Assembly (NCBI GenBank): GCA_043738625.1
Contig: JAYUFR010000080.1
Location: forward strand, 1 to 17,631
Direction of reading: 5' to 3'
DNA: 17,631 nucleotides
Origin: JANYCD01 sp043738625
GTDB lineage: Bacteria > Pseudomonadota > Gammaproteobacteria > Burkholderiales > Rhodocyclaceae
Shown here: positions 1 to 7,052 of the stretch, one piece after another
How the letters are laid out: each line of letters starts with the position of its first letter
Position numbering within the stretch: position 1 is the stretch's first letter
Translations under genes and position numbers: made by a program
The notes under the pieces: generated by a model
What the model was told of the DNA's origin: nothing
Databases searched by the model: none
Seen by the model: only the letters and a program-made list of their open reading frames with translations

Positions 1-855
1 TTGCTGCGTGAAAGCTTGTTAACCGCAATTGCTGCGACCTGGCGAAAGATTTTTCAATCCTACAGTACCTATGTCAACGCGCTGGCGATTGGACTAGTCC
101 TAGTAATGGCGCCGACCTATTTCAGAAGTGCGGATATCGAAAGCCAGAGTCTGATGATCGATTGGCTACCTGGTGACAACGCACTCAAAGGAATTTTGAT
201 CTTTGGTGGCCTGGGGCTTGGCCCGCTCATATGGTGTCGCATCATTGCGCAGCCGTTGCTCCGAACCGCCATGACACTGCTTTTGATACCCGCTCTGGTG
301 GTTGCGATCTTGGAATGGGATCACAGAGGGGCAGCGTTGCGGGAATGGGAAAGTTTTGCCTCATGTGGCGCACAGTCGGAGGCACTGCATTTGCCTATTC
401 ACAAGGGCGATGTAGTGCTCTGGCCGGGGAATTCCAATCGTGTACTGTTCGAGATACGTACGGCGAGTTATGCCAGCTCCCTTCAGGCTATCGGGATCGT
501 ATTCTCGCAGGAAAAAACCAGTGTACTGGCTTCAAGACTCCGGAGAGTTGCGATTGCTTCAATTGCCAAATCGTGGCCGATTGGGGAATTGGCGGAAAAC
601 GGATTATTTGCACGCTACAAAATCGGCATGGATAGCCTTGAAAGGAACGTCGAGAGCCTTCATGACTATGAACCGGTGCAACTCACTGGTTCTGGTATTC
701 GCTATGTCTGCGATGATGCTGCTCTTGACTGGGTAGTCAGCGGAAATCCCGTATATGCGTCTGGGTTCAAACCCATTGTGATCCAAGATGGCTATCGACA
801 CGCCCCGATGTATTTCTATCGGTGCGGTTCGATGAACCAGGTAAGGAGTCGGTGA
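1..855 (+). CDS. Membrane-anchored protein of unknown function, possibly 5'-truncated
   Basis: I do not recognise a named family. The reading frame is open from the first base of the window (TTG at 1), so the true start may lie upstream. As read it has 284 residues: three hydrophobic segments at about residues 25-40, 62-82 and 88-104, then a soluble C-terminal domain of about 180 residues. That domain contains a dense run at 138-171 (V-L-W-P-G-N, then S-Y-A-S-S-L-Q-A-x-G-I-V-F-S) which looks like a conserved core, followed by an arginine pair at 181-182. Cysteines at 122, 237 and 275 could form a disulfide if the domain is outside the cytoplasm (inference). The stop codon overlaps the GTG start of the next gene as GTGA, so the two are probably translationally coupled, and the partner suggests a role in surface-polysaccharide assembly. 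Confidence 0.7.
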   Translation: MLRESLLTAIAATWRKIFQSYSTYVNALAIGLVLVMAPTYFRSADIESQSLMIDWLPGDNALKGILIFGGLGLGPLIWCRIIAQPLLRTAMTLLLIPALVVAILEWDHRGAALREWESFASCGAQSEALHLPIHKGDVVLWPGNSNRVLFEIRTASYASSLQAIGIVFSQEKTSVLASRLRRVAIASIAKSWPIGELAENGLFARYKIGMDSLERNVESLHDYEPVQLTGSGIRYVCDDAALDWVVSGNPVYASGFKPIVIQDGYRHAPMYFYRCGSMNQVRSR

Positions 856-2171
856 GTGTAAACAACCGCGATGAGGGATCAAAAGCGTGGTCGGGTGAGC
901 CCATTGGCTGGCTGCTTCTTGCCGCACTATTCGTCTTGGTCATTTTCTGTTGGGTAAGCATTCAGGCCTTTACGTTCAACGGATTGTCGAGTCCGCTGTT
1001 CTTGGCACTGGCGGCCATTTTATTATTTCCCGTAATAATTTTAAAAGTTCAAGTTGGACGACGGTCCTTAATCTTGTATCTCTTGTGGGCTGGCTGGGTT
1101 GTTTTTGTCGATGCAATCTCCGGCGACTTTTTGCCAGCATTTGCGCGAGATGCTCACTGGCTTATTTTTCCGTTATTAATTAATTCGATATCAGAGTTGG
1201 TGAAGCTGCAGCCAATGACACCACGCATTTTCAGGTTGTCCGCAGCAGTCAGCGTTTTCCTCATTCTGGTCAGTTACTTGCTAAGTGCAAATGTTGTTGT
1301 TGATTGGTCTCACCCGCCGTTATTCGGCAACATAAGACATTTCGGAATGACGATGGGATTCTTCGTAGTGATTCTAAGCGGACGAGGTGATGCCGATAAA
1401 TACGAGAAGATATTCATTGGAACTAGCAGAGTCATCGGCTTGGCGATGTTGTTGTGGTCAGGCAGTCGAGCCCCGGTATTAGGCTGGGTTGCAGCAGGCG
1501 CAATTTTCATTCGACTGCGAACAAATGCAGAAGTCCCGGTGCTGTTGGCTACAGAACTGCTCGCTGCGACTGCTCTAGCATTATTATTTGATCCGGGAGA
1601 CTCAGGTTCGGTGGGCCTGTTGAGCATGTTCATACGCTCTGCGCATTCTTCTTCCCTCGACGAATTATCCGCGGGAAGAGGCGCACTGTGGAGTAATACA
1701 ATCAAGGCGCTACTGGAACATGAACGATGGATTACAGGTGCGGGGGGCAATGGATTTATTCGGCTGGGTTTATCCGAAATAGGGCCGATTTTTCATCCAC
1801 ACAATATTTTTTTGCAATTGCTCACTGACTGGGGTGTAGTTGGATTGATTTTGTTTTCCGTGTTTATTCTCGGAAGTGGATTGATACGCACTTCATATTT
1901 TCCCCATGCTACAGAGGCATTAGCCATGATTGGATTTGTTCTGGTCAGTGGGCAGTTTGATGCGTCGACTTATCATCTTGAACACCTTGTCTATTTTTCC
2001 ATCCCACTCGGAATGCTGCTTGCGACCGGGAAACAGGATCCAACGCCAATCAGTATCAAGTGGTTGGCTGTCATGGGCATCGCGGCATTTTCGCTATTGC
2101 ATGTATATTTGATCGATTATCGAATTAACTGGAACACCCTGAAACACGCGCCCATACAACGTGGCCCCTGA
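852..2171 (+). CDS. O-antigen ligase-like (Wzy/WaaL superfamily) polytopic membrane protein
   Basis: Predicted inner-membrane enzyme of the O-antigen ligase/polymerase superfamily, which transfers or polymerises undecaprenyl-linked glycans at the periplasmic face. The 439-residue protein is mostly hydrophobic helices. Its family-like signatures are S-G-S-R-A-P at about 203-208 at the start of a helix, S-A-G-R at 273-276, and a periplasmic-loop H-P-H-N at 315-318 followed by a helix starting D-W-G-V-V-G. The position of the H-P-H-N motif late in the protein matches WaaL-type enzymes. I chose GTG at 852 because an AAGGAG Shine-Dalgarno sequence lies at 843-848 and the GTG overlaps the preceding TGA; an earlier in-frame GTG at 822 lacks this. 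The gene is AT-rich (positions 1021-1080 are 19/60 GC) compared with the rest of the window, as is usual for polysaccharide genes acquired by transfer. Ligase versus polymerase cannot be decided from sequence. Confidence 0.85.
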   Translation: MSVNNRDEGSKAWSGEPIGWLLLAALFVLVIFCWVSIQAFTFNGLSSPLFLALAAILLFPVIILKVQVGRRSLILYLLWAGWVVFVDAISGDFLPAFARDAHWLIFPLLINSISELVKLQPMTPRIFRLSAAVSVFLILVSYLLSANVVVDWSHPPLFGNIRHFGMTMGFFVVILSGRGDADKYEKIFIGTSRVIGLAMLLWSGSRAPVLGWVAAGAIFIRLRTNAEVPVLLATELLAATALALLFDPGDSGSVGLLSMFIRSAHSSSLDELSAGRGALWSNTIKALLEHERWITGAGGNGFIRLGLSEIGPIFHPHNIFLQLLTDWGVVGLILFSVFILGSGLIRTSYFPHATEALAMIGFVLVSGQFDASTYHLEHLVYFSIPLGMLLATGKQDPTPISIKWLAVMGIAAFSLLHVYLIDYRINWNTLKHAPIQRGP

Positions 2172-2201
2172 TGACCGGCATGCAAGCATCAATATATTCT
2201 G

Positions 2202-3740
2202 CTAATTGCTGATTTTTTCCTCGTGATAATCATCATCTACATTGATCTCCCACAGCGAGGACTTGTTCGGGCTGCCGACAAGTATCGCGTCAACGGCAAG
2301 TTTCGCAGTGAGCATGGAGTGATCCTGGTTGTTGTAGCGGTGCATACCATTGCGTCCAATCAGAAAAAGATTGGTAATCGTATCTGTGTAGGCACGTAGT
2401 ATGCCGAACTGACCATAGCTGCCGAAATAGGCCGGGTATGCCTTGGGAACCCGCACCACATTCCAGTCAATGGCATCGGCGGGATCAATCAGTTCGATTT
2501 TGGCCAGTTCGTTGATGGCGAATCTGGCGAAATTCTGATCGCTCATCGACCAGAGTTCATCGTCTTCTTGGCAAAAGTATTCTAGCCCCATCCAAATTAC
2601 ATCCTTTACCGCGACCAGTGCCGGACTCCAGTTGTTAAATATTTGCAAACGACCGATTTTCACATCGGGTTCCTGGATATATATCCACGTGTCCGGCACT
2701 ATATTGGTCGGGCCGCGACCGTCGCGCGTGGGCTTCAGTTTCTTGACCATTAATCCCATGGTAATGAAGTCCCGGTAGCAAAGTCCGTTGGCGACAATGG
2801 CAGCTTCGGCGGGAGGCGGTGGATCGCACGCCTGCATCAGGTCGCGAATTGCCATGGTGGAGATAAACCAGTCGCCGATCCATGTGTGCCGTTTCCCTTC
2901 GCAATCTTCTGTTTCAATGGAAGTGACCTTGTTGGCATCGAGCGATACTTTAACGACCCGATGCCCGTGATGGATTTCGCCGCCGCGGGCTTTTACTTCC
3001 TTGGCGACCACCTGCCACATCTGACCCGGTCCAAACTTGGGATACATGAAGCGCTCGATCAGGCTGGTGTTAGTGTTTTTTTGTCCGACATCGGCGCTTA
3101 AATGGCTGAACAGTTTGCCAACAGCGTGTTTGATAGCACCGATGACGGAAAGCCCCTTGATGCGCTGGGCACCCCAGTCGGGGCTGATTTCACTACAGGG
3201 TACGCCCCATACCTTTTCTGTGTAGTCCTTGAAAAAGGTGCGATACAGTTCAGTCCCAAAACGGTTGACAAAAAAGTCCTCCAGATTGCGTTCGGGTTCG
3301 CGCTGGAACACGCTCGCCCATGCAAAGGCGATAACAATTTTGATGAGCCGCCATGGGCCAAGGTTGGTCATGGTGCGTAGGGACAGGGACACCGGATAGT
3401 CAAAAAATTTGCGCAGAAAATAGATGCGCGAAAGCCGTGGCCGGATCAGCATGTGCCGGTCCTCGACGGGAATGAGGCTGAGGCCATCGGCAGTTTTTTC
3501 CGGCGCGATGGGAAGAACGGTGCGCCACCAGTCCATGACCCAATCTGACTTGGAAAAGAAGCGATGGCCGCCGATATCCATGCGGTTGCCCTTGTGATTG
3601 ATGGTGCGCGAGATGCCGCCGACGTCATCAAGCGTTTCGAAGATGATGGGCTTGATATCGGAACGGCGTAACAGTTCCAGGGCAGCGGTTAATCCAGCGG
3701 GGCCGGCGCCGGCGATCAGTACGCGCTTTTCCTTTTCCAT
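2202..3740 (-). CDS. NAD(P)/FAD-dependent oxidoreductase, UDP-galactopyranose mutase/protoporphyrinogen oxidase-like
   Basis: 512-residue flavoprotein. The N-terminus has a Rossmann dinucleotide-binding motif G-A-G-P-A-G at residues 11-16, followed by an acidic residue (E35) at the end of the second strand. A G-G-I-S-R-T segment at 41-46 and G-G-H-R-F-F-S-K at 57-64 follow, and the C-terminal FAD-contact region G-R-N-G-M-H-R-Y-N-N-Q-D-H-S-M lies at 462-476. This combination is typical of the amine-oxidase/UDP-galactopyranose-mutase-like proteins found near glycosyltransferases and GtrA proteins. The substrate is not known, and a sugar-nucleotide or polyprenyl-linked sugar is an inference from context. 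The start is ATG at 3740, directly before the Rossmann strand; the frame stays open 56 codons further upstream into gtrA, but those residues look non-coding. No good Shine-Dalgarno sequence is visible. The gene is 32 bases downstream of the gtrA-like gene and convergent with the ligase gene, 30 bases apart. Confidence 0.85.
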   Translation of the reverse strand: MEKEKRVLIAGAGPAGLTAALELLRRSDIKPIIFETLDDVGGISRTINHKGNRMDIGGHRFFSKSDWVMDWWRTVLPIAPEKTADGLSLIPVEDRHMLIRPRLSRIYFLRKFFDYPVSLSLRTMTNLGPWRLIKIVIAFAWASVFQREPERNLEDFFVNRFGTELYRTFFKDYTEKVWGVPCSEISPDWGAQRIKGLSVIGAIKHAVGKLFSHLSADVGQKNTNTSLIERFMYPKFGPGQMWQVVAKEVKARGGEIHHGHRVVKVSLDANKVTSIETEDCEGKRHTWIGDWFISTMAIRDLMQACDPPPPAEAAIVANGLCYRDFITMGLMVKKLKPTRDGRGPTNIVPDTWIYIQEPDVKIGRLQIFNNWSPALVAVKDVIWMGLEYFCQEDDELWSMSDQNFARFAINELAKIELIDPADAIDWNVVRVPKAYPAYFGSYGQFGILRAYTDTITNLFLIGRNGMHRYNNQDHSMLTAKLAVDAILVGSPNKSSLWEINVDDDYHEEKISN

Positions 3741-3772
3741 TGAGTCAGTTTGAGATAGTGAAGATGCCGATT

Positions 3773-4237
3773 CTAGCCAAGATCTACTTGCCGCTCCGAG
3801 GCAGAATGTCGTGCGCTGAACAGTATGCGTCGCCGTAGCGAGAAGTTGAATATTAGAATGATGCCGGCGGTGATAGCCTTGGACATCAGGTAATACAATC
3901 CCAGCCAATCCGTCAACGCATACAACAGGGCATTATTGAGCAGCAGGCCGACAATGCCGATGACACCAAACAAGGTGAATTCATGCAGTCGATTGCTCAT
4001 GATGCGAACATCGAAGACCCAAGCAATACAAAGCAAATAGTTGATTACAAGACCGAGAAAAAAAGCGATGGTTGCTGATACTAGATAGTGAAAGCCGGCC
4101 TGTTCGGTCAACAGGTACAGTCCGGAAAAATCGACTACGAAGGCAGTGCCGCCTACCAAGGTGTACTGCAGGAACTGGCGCAGTGTTTTTTTTGCATCTG
4201 CATTGTTGGGTTGATGGGTTTGCAAGGCAAGAGGCAA
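3773..4237 (-). CDS. GtrA family small membrane protein
   Basis: Small polytopic membrane protein of about 154 residues with four hydrophobic helices, the layout of the GtrA/DPMS3 family. Members are thought to help flip or present polyprenyl-phosphate-linked sugars across the inner membrane. Family-like features are the F-L-Q-Y-T-L-V-G-G-T-A-F-V-V-D-F start of helix 1, the glycine and asparagine in the second helix (L-G-L-V-I-N-Y), a second F-x-x-F/L-G-V-I-G-I-V-G repeat, and the basic tail after the last helix. The start is uncertain: the only in-frame candidates near the end of the upstream gene are TTG at 4237 and TTG at 4225, neither with a clear ribosome-binding site. An ATG at 4321 would make the N-terminus a shadow of sixA, so I rejected it. 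The gene follows the sixA-like gene almost directly and precedes the FAD oxidoreductase, a pairing that suggests shared lipid-linked sugar chemistry. Confidence 0.85.
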   Translation of the reverse strand: MPLALQTHQPNNADAKKTLRQFLQYTLVGGTAFVVDFSGLYLLTEQAGFHYLVSATIAFFLGLVINYLLCIAWVFDVRIMSNRLHEFTLFGVIGIVGLLLNNALLYALTDWLGLYYLMSKAITAGIILIFNFSLRRRILFSARHSASERQVDLG

Positions 4238-4242
4238 AAAAG

Positions 4243-4704
4243 CTAAAGCATATCCGGATTGATTACCCTGCGTATCACCGTTTGCGGTTTTCCGATGCGA
4301 ATCCGTCCCGACAACCACCATACCGCGCCTTTCTTCACCGACCAGTCCATTTCCACACCGGTCATCAATGAAGCCGCGACTTGTCCCAAGGTTGGTTGAT
4401 GTCCGACCAGCAGCACCGTATCTACACCATTAGGCCACCCGGCTGCGCCAAGCAGGTCAGTGGGCGCGGCGCTTGTGCCTATAGCAGGTTCGATTCTGTA
4501 ATCCAGCTTGAGCGCATTGGCTGTCTGAATGGTTCTCTGCGCTGGACTGACCAGAATGCGGGTTTTCTCGGGAAGTTGCTGGCGCAACCATGTCGCCATT
4601 TTTCTGGCCTGCTTTTCGCCGTGAGGGGTAAGCCTGCGTTCCTGGTCACTGATTCCGGGATTAGTATCCTCAGCCTCGGCGTGACGCCAAAGTATCAGTT
4701 CCAT
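4243..4704 (-). CDS. sixA: SixA-type histidine phosphatase
   Basis: 153-residue single-domain member of the histidine phosphatase (phosphoglycerate-mutase-like) superfamily. The SixA group removes phosphate from phosphohistidine proteins, in E. coli the ArcB HPt domain and the nitrogen phosphotransferase system. The catalytic R-H motif is at residues 7-8 (L-W-R-H-A-E-A), a conserved arginine follows S-P-A-Q at 57, and the second catalytic histidine is in V-G-H-Q-P at 102. The length and compact fold fit SixA rather than the larger mutases. The start ATG lies 8 bases after the stop of moaC, so the two are probably in one transcript. The real target here is unknown. Confidence 0.88.
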   Translation of the reverse strand: MELILWRHAEAEDTNPGISDQERRLTPHGEKQARKMATWLRQQLPEKTRILVSPAQRTIQTANALKLDYRIEPAIGTSAAPTDLLGAAGWPNGVDTVLLVGHQPTLGQVAASLMTGVEMDWSVKKGAVWWLSGRIRIGKPQTVIRRVINPDML

Positions 4705-4712
4705 GCCTGATT

Positions 4713-5210
4713 TTAAAACGAGGGTGCTGCTTTCTCGACAAGCCAGTGGCCGGATTTACCGCCATCTTTTTCCAGAAGACGGATTCCTTCAATATGCATG
4801 CCACGATCCATGGCCTTGCACATGTCGTAAATGGTCAGAAGTGCGATGCTGACTCCGGTTAGTGCTTCCATCTCGACACCGGTACGCCCTACGGTTTCCG
4901 TTGTGACCCGGCAGGTAATTTTGCAATGTTCTGGGTCGGAATCAAATTCGACGAATACGTGTGTCAGGGCGATGGGATGGCATAACGGAATCAGCTCGCT
5001 GGTGCGTTTGGTAGCCTGGATTGCGGCGAGGCGGGCGATACCGAGAACATCACCCTTCTTTGAGGTACCAGCCCGGATTGCTTCAAATGTGGCCGCCAGC
5101 ATGAAAATGCTTCCCTCGGCGCGGGCGATGCGGCGACTTTCGGCTTTCTCGCCGACATCAACCATATGCGCCTGGCCGGCAGCATCGAAATGGGTCAGTT
5201 TGTCAGTCAT
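4713..5210 (-). CDS. moaC: Cyclic pyranopterin monophosphate synthase MoaC
   Basis: MoaC works with the radical-SAM enzyme MoaA in the first stage of molybdenum cofactor synthesis, converting 3',8-cyclo-7,8-dihydro-GTP to cyclic pyranopterin monophosphate in the cytoplasm. The 165-residue length is typical. Visible signatures are L-C-H-P-I at 76-80, V-E-M-E-A-L-T-G-V at 112-120, the catalytic aspartate and lysine in Y-D-M-C-K (D129, K132, corresponding to E. coli D128/K131), and the K-D-G-G-K-S-G loop at 148-154. It is the first gene of the minus-strand run moaC-sixA-gtrA-oxidoreductase. The 117-base gap to the divergent protease gene holds a small inverted repeat (GTTAC-5-GTAAC, 5246-5260) but no convincing promoter. 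No strong Shine-Dalgarno sequence precedes the ATG. Confidence 0.95.
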   Translation of the reverse strand: MTDKLTHFDAAGQAHMVDVGEKAESRRIARAEGSIFMLAATFEAIRAGTSKKGDVLGIARLAAIQATKRTSELIPLCHPIALTHVFVEFDSDPEHCKITCRVTTETVGRTGVEMEALTGVSIALLTIYDMCKAMDRGMHIEGIRLLEKDGGKSGHWLVEKAAPSF

Positions 5211-5327
5211 GATTCGTTATCGAGGAAGATCTTGTGGAGAAACCCGTTACGCAATGTAACACTACGACCATAATCGGAGCTCATTTCCGGGGCGGAACCA
5301 GACGCGAAAAACGTTATCATATTCACT

Positions 5328-6770
5328 GTGAAGAAAATCCTGACTATCCTGCTATTGGTCATCTTTCGGGCCATGTCGCCTGTGTGGGCCGACGGCTTGC
5401 CCGATCTGGGAGAGTCCGCTCGCGCCGACTTGTCGCCGCAGATGGAACGCCGCATCGGCGAAAAGGCGATGCAGGAAATCCGCGCCAAGGAACCCAGTTA
5501 TGTCGACGACCCGGAACTGACCGATTATCTCGATCATCTGACGCATCGGCTGATCGCGGCCAGTGACGATCCGGGACAGGAAACATCAACCTTTGTCTTG
5601 CGCGATCCAACGTTGAATGCTTTTGCCATGCCCGGCGGTTTTATCGGCGTACATACGGGGCTGATTGTTGCCACTCAGTCTGAGTCAGAATTGGCCAGCG
5701 TCCTTGCGCACGAAAGCGCACACGTCACTCAACATCACCTGGCGCGACAAATCAATACGCAGAGTCAGGCGCAGATGATTACCCTGCTGTCGCTCGCAGT
5801 GGCACTTCTTGCTACGCGCAGCAACTCCGATCTGGCCCAGGGCGCCCTGATCGGTGGCCAGGCGGCGGGGGTTCAGACCCAACTCAATTACTCCCGCGAT
5901 TTTGAGCGTGAAGCAGATCGGCTGGGAATGCAACGTCTTGAACGCGCCGGATTTGATGTCCGCGCCATGGGAAGTTTTTTCCAGCGACTGGACAAATATG
6001 GTCGTCTCTACGACAACAGTGCTCCTGCCTATCTGCGCACTCACCCGCTGACCACCGAACGCATCGCCGACATGGAAAATCGCATCCAGTCACGGCCCTA
6101 CCGGCAGGTGGCGGATTCCCTGGACTTTCTGCTGATTCGTGCCAAATTACGCTCGCAAGAGGGGGCACCGCAGGATGCGATAACCGATTTCGAGACACAA
6201 TTGAAGGAAGGAAAGTTTTCGTCCGCAGCGGCAACTCGTTATGGTTTGGTTCAAGCGCAAATGCGCGCGAAAAACTATGCGGCGGCAGACAGGGAAATGC
6301 AGGCCCTGCGCCGGTTGAAGCTGGCGTCGCCCATGTTTGAAACAGCGGCTGCCGAAATTCAGTTCAGGCTTGGTAACGCCGGGGAGGCGAACAGACTATT
6401 GAAAGTCGCACACATCAGCTATCCCCATCAGCGTGCAATTACCTACGCCCTGGTCGAAACGCAGCTGGACAGCAAGCTGGCCGGCGAAGCAATCCAAGCG
6501 ACAGTCAGCGACCTGCAGAGCAACCCGGCGGATGCCAGAATGCATGCCCTACAGGCAAAAGCCTATGCGCAATTGGGCCGAATCCTTGCGCAGCATCGTG
6601 CCCAGGCGGAGGCCTATGTCCGAGAGGGGCAGTTGCCTTCTGCGATCGAACAACTGCATCTTGCCCAGAAGGCACCCGACGGTGATTTTTACGAGCGCTC
6701 CGAAGTGGACGCCCGCTTGCGCGAACTCATGGCGATTCAAGCAGAGGAATTGAAGTCGGAACGGCGATGA
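5328..6770 (+). CDS. Periplasmic M48 family zinc metalloprotease with TPR-like tail (BepA-like)
   Basis: 480-residue secreted metalloprotease resembling BepA (YfgC), which chaperones or degrades outer-membrane proteins such as LptD during assembly. A signal peptide spans about residues 1-21 (K-K-I-L-T-I-L-L-L-V-I-F, ending in W-A-D). The M48 domain follows, with H-E-S-A-H at 128-132, the third zinc ligand glutamate in F-E-R-E-A-D (E195), and an R-T-H-P motif whose H239 matches the BepA histidine switch position. Residues from about 265 onward are helical TPR-like repeats with a C-terminal gap of the kind seen in BepA. The start is GTG at 5328, because it is the only start that keeps the full signal peptide; no Shine-Dalgarno sequence is visible, and a TATCAT at 5315-5320 lies so close that a leaderless message is possible. 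tusA follows after 49 bases. Confidence 0.9.
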   Translation: MKKILTILLLVIFRAMSPVWADGLPDLGESARADLSPQMERRIGEKAMQEIRAKEPSYVDDPELTDYLDHLTHRLIAASDDPGQETSTFVLRDPTLNAFAMPGGFIGVHTGLIVATQSESELASVLAHESAHVTQHHLARQINTQSQAQMITLLSLAVALLATRSNSDLAQGALIGGQAAGVQTQLNYSRDFEREADRLGMQRLERAGFDVRAMGSFFQRLDKYGRLYDNSAPAYLRTHPLTTERIADMENRIQSRPYRQVADSLDFLLIRAKLRSQEGAPQDAITDFETQLKEGKFSSAAATRYGLVQAQMRAKNYAAADREMQALRRLKLASPMFETAAAEIQFRLGNAGEANRLLKVAHISYPHQRAITYALVETQLDSKLAGEAIQATVSDLQSNPADARMHALQAKAYAQLGRILAQHRAQAEAYVREGQLPSAIEQLHLAQKAPDGDFYERSEVDARLRELMAIQAEELKSERR

Positions 6771-6783
6771 ACTTGCTGCTCGC

Positions 6784-6789
6784 TATAAT
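6784..6789 (+). promoter_or_regulatory. Candidate -10 element upstream of tusA-like gene
   Basis: A perfect TATAAT sits in the 49-base gap between the protease and the TusA-like gene, 31 bases before the GTG start. No recognisable -35 box lies 16-18 bases upstream, so strength and use are uncertain. It would let the small gene be expressed independently of the protease gene. Confidence 0.4.
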
Positions 6790-6819
6790 TGCGTCAAACC
6801 AATCCTTGGGAGCAAAAAA

Positions 6820-7047
6820 GTGAACTTCAACCGTGAACTTGATGCACGCGGCCTCAAATGTCCGCTGCCAATTCTGCGCGCCAAGAAACTCCTGAATGAA
6901 ATGAAGTCAGGCGACGTGCTGCGCATTTTTGCGACCGACTCGGGCTCGCAGAAGGATTTTCAGGCTTTTTCCCGGCAGACTGGCCACGAACTTCTGTCCA
7001 GTACGCAGAACGATAAAGAATTCGAGTTCGTGCTGAAGCGCAAGTAA
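6820..7047 (+). CDS. tusA: TusA-type sulfurtransferase / sulfur carrier protein
   Basis: 75-residue cytoplasmic protein with the TusA signature: L-D-A-R-G-L-K-C-P-L-P near the N-terminus, where C14 of the C-P-x-P motif carries persulfide sulfur. In E. coli, TusA receives sulfur from IscS and passes it on for tRNA 2-thiouridine synthesis, and it also influences molybdenum cofactor formation. The presence of moaC close by, though divergent, makes a shared sulfur/molybdopterin context plausible but not proven. The start is GTG at 6820, supported by GGGAG at 6808-6812 with seven bases of spacing. The stop is five bases from the stop of the convergent valS, with no terminator hairpin between them. 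TusA homologues also include other sulfur carriers (TusA-like, YedF), so the exact partner is not fixed. Confidence 0.88.
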   Translation: MNFNRELDARGLKCPLPILRAKKLLNEMKSGDVLRIFATDSGSQKDFQAFSRQTGHELLSSTQNDKEFEFVLKRK

Positions 7048-7052
7048 TCGTT

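Noticed and set aside
2172..2201. Terminator between the convergent ligase and oxidoreductase genes
   Set aside because: Only a 4-bp stem with a two-base loop (ATGC-AA-GCAT) is present, sterically poor and without a T-run.
3741..3908. 56-codon N-terminal extension of the FAD oxidoreductase
   Set aside because: It lies within the gtrA coding end and lacks family residues; the Rossmann strand starts directly after ATG 3740.
5315..5320. TATCAT as a -10 box for the M48 protease gene
   Set aside because: No -35 partner and it lies only seven bases before the start codon; kept only as a remark.
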